From Candidatus Omnitrophota bacterium (GTDB lineage: Bacteria > Ratteibacteria > UBA8468 > B48-G9 > DTJG01), in NCBI GenBank assembly GCA_023818965.1, contig JAMWCD010000002.1:80817-144816 (forward strand): a stretch of DNA of 64,000 nt. Reading direction: 5' to 3'. Under the pieces are notes generated by a model that was not told the DNA's origin, did no database searches, and worked only from the letters and a program-made list of their open reading frames with translations. This document shows positions 61,840-64,000 of the stretch, piece by piece. Numbering within the stretch: the first letter of the stretch is position 1; each line of letters begins with the position of its first letter. The translations under genes and the position numbers were made by a program.

Positions 61840-61896
61840 CTCCCATTCTCGTCCTGCTTATGGGTTAAAAAAGGAAAATAGGCCGCGCAGGACTCG
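61840..61896. repeat. Direct repeat copy 2: overlaps intact tRNA-Lys 3' end
   Basis: 57-bp second copy, 131 bp downstream of copy 1. It covers 18 bp of the intact tRNA-Lys gene and 39 bp of its 3' flank. Confidence 0.85.
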
Positions 61897-61951
61897 AACC
61901 TGCTACCCCCGCCTTAAAAGGGCGGTGCTCTGCCAGGTGAGCTAGCGGCCC
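61879..61951 (-). tRNA. tRNA-Lys (anticodon UUU)
   Basis: 73 nt on the minus strand. Acceptor GGGCCGC pairs with GCGGCCT (first pair G-U), anticodon stem-loop CCGCC-CTTTTAA-GGCGG with anticodon TTT, T arm GCAGG-TTCGAGT-CCTGC, discriminator A. CCA is not encoded. Its 3' end is duplicated at 61709-61764. Confidence 0.94.
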
Positions 61952-61964
61952 ATTGGAGACAATA

Positions 61965-61993
61965 ATTTTACTGGAAAATATAAAATATGTCAA
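61965..61993 (-). promoter_or_regulatory. tRNA-Lys promoter
   Basis: Minus strand TTGACA (61988-61993), 17-bp spacer, TAAAAT (61965-61970). Its -35 is 2 bp from the -35 of the divergent glycosyltransferase promoter. Confidence 0.75.
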
Positions 61994-61995
61994 AA

Positions 61996-62024
61996 TTGAA
62001 AAGTTTTCCTGACTGTGGGAAAAT
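61996..62024 (+). promoter_or_regulatory. Possible leaderless promoter of the GT9 gene
   Basis: TTGAAA (61996-62001), 17-bp spacer, GAAAAT (62019-62024). The -10 ends 6 nt before ATG 62031. The -10 is weak. Confidence 0.4.
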
Positions 62025-62030
62025 TATTCT

Positions 62031-63029
62031 ATGATGAGAGGAAAAAAATTAGAAAATATCAAAAGCATTTTAATAATCGGATTGAGTTCGATTGGTGATA
62101 ATTTACTCATCTCACCGGTGATTAAATTGATTCAGGAAAAGTATCCTGATGCCAGTATTGATATCGTTGTTGGACCAAGAGCAATTGATTTTGCAAAAGA
62201 TAATCCGGTCTTTTCAAATTTCTATGTCTGGGATAAAAGTAGTGGCATCCTGACATTGAAAAGGATGATGAAAAATCAACAGTATGATATGATCGTTGAT
62301 TTCAGAAATTCTTTCATACCATTTTTTCTCAGGGGAAAATTTAAATTAACCTGCTTTAAAAGGGAATTTTTTTCAGATAAATTTTCAACCCATGAATCAG
62401 AAAGGACATTACAACTTTTCAAATCGTATTTTGGAATGCCTGAAAAAATAGAATTATATTTCCCTTTGAAAAATGAAGAAATTCAGCAATTCAAAAAGTC
62501 CCTGCACGACATTATTGATTTTGAAAAAAAAGATAAAATTTTTGTATTAAACCCGGGCGCTGCCTTTGAAAAAAAAAGATGGAAAAAGGAAAACTTTGCT
62601 GAAACAGGGAAGAAAATTATTTCTAAATACGGCGGAAAAATCTTAATTGTTGGAAACAATAAAGAATTTGAACTTGCAGAAGAAATCAGACAAAAAATAA
62701 ATTCTGAAAAAGCACTGAATCTTGCAGGGAAAATTTCATTCAGGTGCCTTGCTTATATTCTCTCAGAATCTTCGCTTCTAATTACCAATGATACCGGTAC
62801 CATGCATCTTGCGTCAGCAATGAAATGCCCGATTATCGCAATCTTTGGTCCTGGTAATCCACATCGATATGGTCCCATTGGAACAAAAAATATTGTCCTT
62901 CATACCAGAATGGATTGTTTTCCCTGTATTCTTGAATCAAAATGCAAAAAAAATTTTGTGTGCATGAATGATGTGAGTGTTGAAGATGTGATGAATGCTG
63001 TTTCACAAATCCTCAATCAACATCAATAA
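62031..63029 (+). CDS. Glycosyltransferase family 9 (heptosyltransferase-like)
   Basis: A 332-residue GT-B enzyme of the ADP-heptose:LPS heptosyltransferase family. It has ILIIGLSSIGDNLLISPVIKLIQEKYPDASIDIVVG near 12-47, FVLNPGAAFEKKRWKKENFAETGK near 169, LLITNDTGTMHLASAMKCPIIAIFGPGNPHRYGP near 249-282 and a cysteine-rich ending (CFPCILESKCKKNFVC). Family members build lipopolysaccharide core, which suits a two-membrane cell with rhamnose genes nearby. The actual donor sugar is unknown. No clear ribosome site precedes it. Confidence 0.88.
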   Translation: MMRGKKLENIKSILIIGLSSIGDNLLISPVIKLIQEKYPDASIDIVVGPRAIDFAKDNPVFSNFYVWDKSSGILTLKRMMKNQQYDMIVDFRNSFIPFFLRGKFKLTCFKREFFSDKFSTHESERTLQLFKSYFGMPEKIELYFPLKNEEIQQFKKSLHDIIDFEKKDKIFVLNPGAAFEKKRWKKENFAETGKKIISKYGGKILIVGNNKEFELAEEIRQKINSEKALNLAGKISFRCLAYILSESSLLITNDTGTMHLASAMKCPIIAIFGPGNPHRYGPIGTKNIVLHTRMDCFPCILESKCKKNFVCMNDVSVEDVMNAVSQILNQHQ

Positions 63030-63034
63030 ATGTA

Positions 63035-63802
63035 TTACTCTACTTCCAGACCCCACTTCTTCATATTTTCAAAGCCAATCTTTATTGCATCCCACAATGG
63101 TACAAGAGGAGAGAAATCCATTTCCATTATCGCATATTTTGCACTTGAACGACCTGCCTCCTCAAGAATTTTTTTCCAATTCAAATTCCCTGCTCCAACC
63201 GGTACCATTGCCTGTTTGTTATCATTTGACATACCCATATCCTTGAAATGAATTGAATTCAACCGATTTGAATATTTCTTTATCCAGTATGCAGGGTCTC
63301 CACCTCCATACTGCACCCAGTATGTATCAATCTGCGTTGTAAGAATATCTTCAGAACACGTCTCCATGATAATTTCAAGCCACGTTTTACCATTGCATTT
63401 TGCAAATTCAATACCGTGATTATGATATCCAAGGAGCATGTTATTTTTCTTTAAAATTTCGCCTGCCCTTGCAATTTTTTCTGCAGTTTTCTTTATCCCT
63501 TCAGTATCAAATGTTTCAGCACCAGGCCAGCTGGAGTTACAAACTATTGCACCAAGAATATTCTGTTGTTCTATCACAACCTCTGGTTCTTTAATAATTG
63601 CATCAACCCCAACGTGGCTTGAACAAATTTTCAGTCCTGCATCGTCCATAATTTTTCTAAATTCTTCTGGCTTTAGATTAGCACAACCTGCGGTCTCAAC
63701 ATATCTGAAACCAATTTTCGCAAGTTTTTCTGCTGTTTCTTTCACCTGGTCCACTGAATCAAAATACTCTCTAACAGTGTACAGTTGAATTGCTATCTTC
63801 AT
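63035..63802 (-). CDS. Sugar phosphate isomerase/epimerase (AP endonuclease 2-like TIM barrel)
   Basis: A 255-residue TIM-barrel protein of the xylose isomerase-like superfamily. It starts MKIAIQLYTVREYFDSVDQVKETAEKLAKIGFRYVETAG and shows LGYHNHGIEFAKCNGKTWLEII near 124, IDTYWVQYGGGDPAYWIKKY near 155 and SIHFKDMGM near 180, with the usual His, Asp and Glu metal ligands. Substrates are unknown; relatives epimerise or isomerise sugars, often alongside Gfo/Idh enzymes as seen at 26516 here. It has an AGGAGG ribosome site and ends 5 bp from the convergent GT9 gene. Confidence 0.87.
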   Translation of the reverse strand: MKIAIQLYTVREYFDSVDQVKETAEKLAKIGFRYVETAGCANLKPEEFRKIMDDAGLKICSSHVGVDAIIKEPEVVIEQQNILGAIVCNSSWPGAETFDTEGIKKTAEKIARAGEILKKNNMLLGYHNHGIEFAKCNGKTWLEIIMETCSEDILTTQIDTYWVQYGGGDPAYWIKKYSNRLNSIHFKDMGMSNDNKQAMVPVGAGNLNWKKILEEAGRSSAKYAIMEMDFSPLVPLWDAIKIGFENMKKWGLEVE

Positions 63803-63837
63803 ATTTTCCTCCTGTGAATAGTAACATTGACCCGCAT

Positions 63838-63866
63838 ATTAAATATTATGTCTTTCTTTTTGTCAA
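63838..63866 (-). promoter_or_regulatory. Promoter of the sugar isomerase/epimerase gene
   Basis: Minus strand TTGACA (63861-63866), 17-bp spacer, TTTAAT (63838-63843). The remaining DNA to 64000 contains no gene I can support, only a 9-bp direct repeat ATGTCGTAT (63892-63900 and 63915-63923). Confidence 0.65.
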
Positions 63867-64000
63867 CTTTTTCTGTAGTTTAAAAGTTAAAATGTCGTAT
63901 GGTGCAAAGATAGAATGTCGTATTCCAATTTTTCTTTTTCCTTGCTACACAATGAATTTCAACAAGCAGGGTTTTTAATTCCCTATAATTTCTTTTGTTT

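Noticed and set aside
61652-61945. ORF of 97 residues on the plus strand
   Set aside because: It covers the tRNA-Lys repeat and antisense tRNA; its composition is an artefact of the GC-rich repeats.

Overview
The window is a compact, AT-rich bacterial chromosome segment: about 60 protein genes, two tRNA genes, very short intergenic gaps and many 1-20 bp gene overlaps. A secretin, Tol-Pal system, two lipoproteins and dTDP-rhamnose genes indicate a two-membrane cell. A 2-oxoacid:ferredoxin oxidoreductase, pyruvate phosphate dikinase and several Fe-S proteins suggest an anaerobe. The mix with a Gfo/Idh/MocA oxidoreductase, a sugar isomerase/epimerase, a BNR sialidase-like protein and a DUF362 protein resembles uncultured PVC-like lineages such as Omnitrophota or Ratteibacteria. 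That placement is inference from gene style only.

Layout. 1-7.7 kb: citramalate synthase (partial) and an aromatic amino acid cluster (aroE, a degenerate shikimate-kinase homologue, aroC, aroA, aroB, pheA, aroF). 7.7-16.3 kb: a glycosidase-like protein, an iron alcohol dehydrogenase, ribF, ppdK and korAB. 16.4-19.5 kb: DUF362 protein, NapH-like and NapG-like Fe-S proteins, tatA and tatC, a small electron-transfer operon with its own Tat translocase. 19.5-19.8 kb: a noncoding convergent junction holding a strong dif-like Xer site, a DnaA box and a 12-bp inverted repeat. 19.8-27.6 kb: a leftward run (pdxJ, hisC, trpS, Nudix, YjbQ, M18 peptidase, nitroreductase, cobO, Gfo/Idh). 27.6-34 kb: leuS, a small membrane protein, a Xer-type recombinase, an MBL hydrolase and ligA.

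34.1-46.8 kb: type IV pilus / type II secretion-like locus (pilB, pilC, an inverted TMTC-like TPR membrane protein, two tandem major pilins, pilM, N, O, a PilP-SPOR fusion, secretin, three pilin-like/PilX-like proteins). 46.8-48.5 kb: sialidase-like protein and DedA. 48.5-61.6 kb: a long leftward run (pcm, GT2, recG, unknown, pilD, CpoB-like, pal, tolB, tolA-like, tolR, tolQ, tRNA-Glu, rfbD, rfbB, rfbA, rfbC, efp). 61.6-64 kb: a tRNA-Lys with a partial duplication of its 3' end, a GT9 glycosyltransferase and a sugar isomerase/epimerase.

How it works together. The aromatic genes cover DAHP, dehydroquinate, dehydroshikimate reduction, EPSP, chorismate and prephenate/phenylpyruvate. Dehydroquinate dehydratase is absent, and the only shikimate kinase homologue has lost its P-loop. 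PpdK and KorAB connect pyruvate/PEP and ferredoxin metabolism. PilD, although 5 kb away from the pilus locus, should process all the prepilins.

Most interesting signals: (i) arrays of a degenerate 8-bp unit (TT[AC][AT][GT]AA[GC]) sitting on the translation starts of at least five genes and once inside recG; (ii) the dif-like site; (iii) the degenerate shikimate kinase; (iv) several promoters whose -10 box ends 6-7 nt before the start codon, suggesting leaderless mRNAs; (v) a pilin pair with a nearly identical 3' half, suggesting gene conversion; (vi) a perfect inverted repeat over the aroA promoter. No CRISPR array, insertion sequence, prophage or rRNA was seen.
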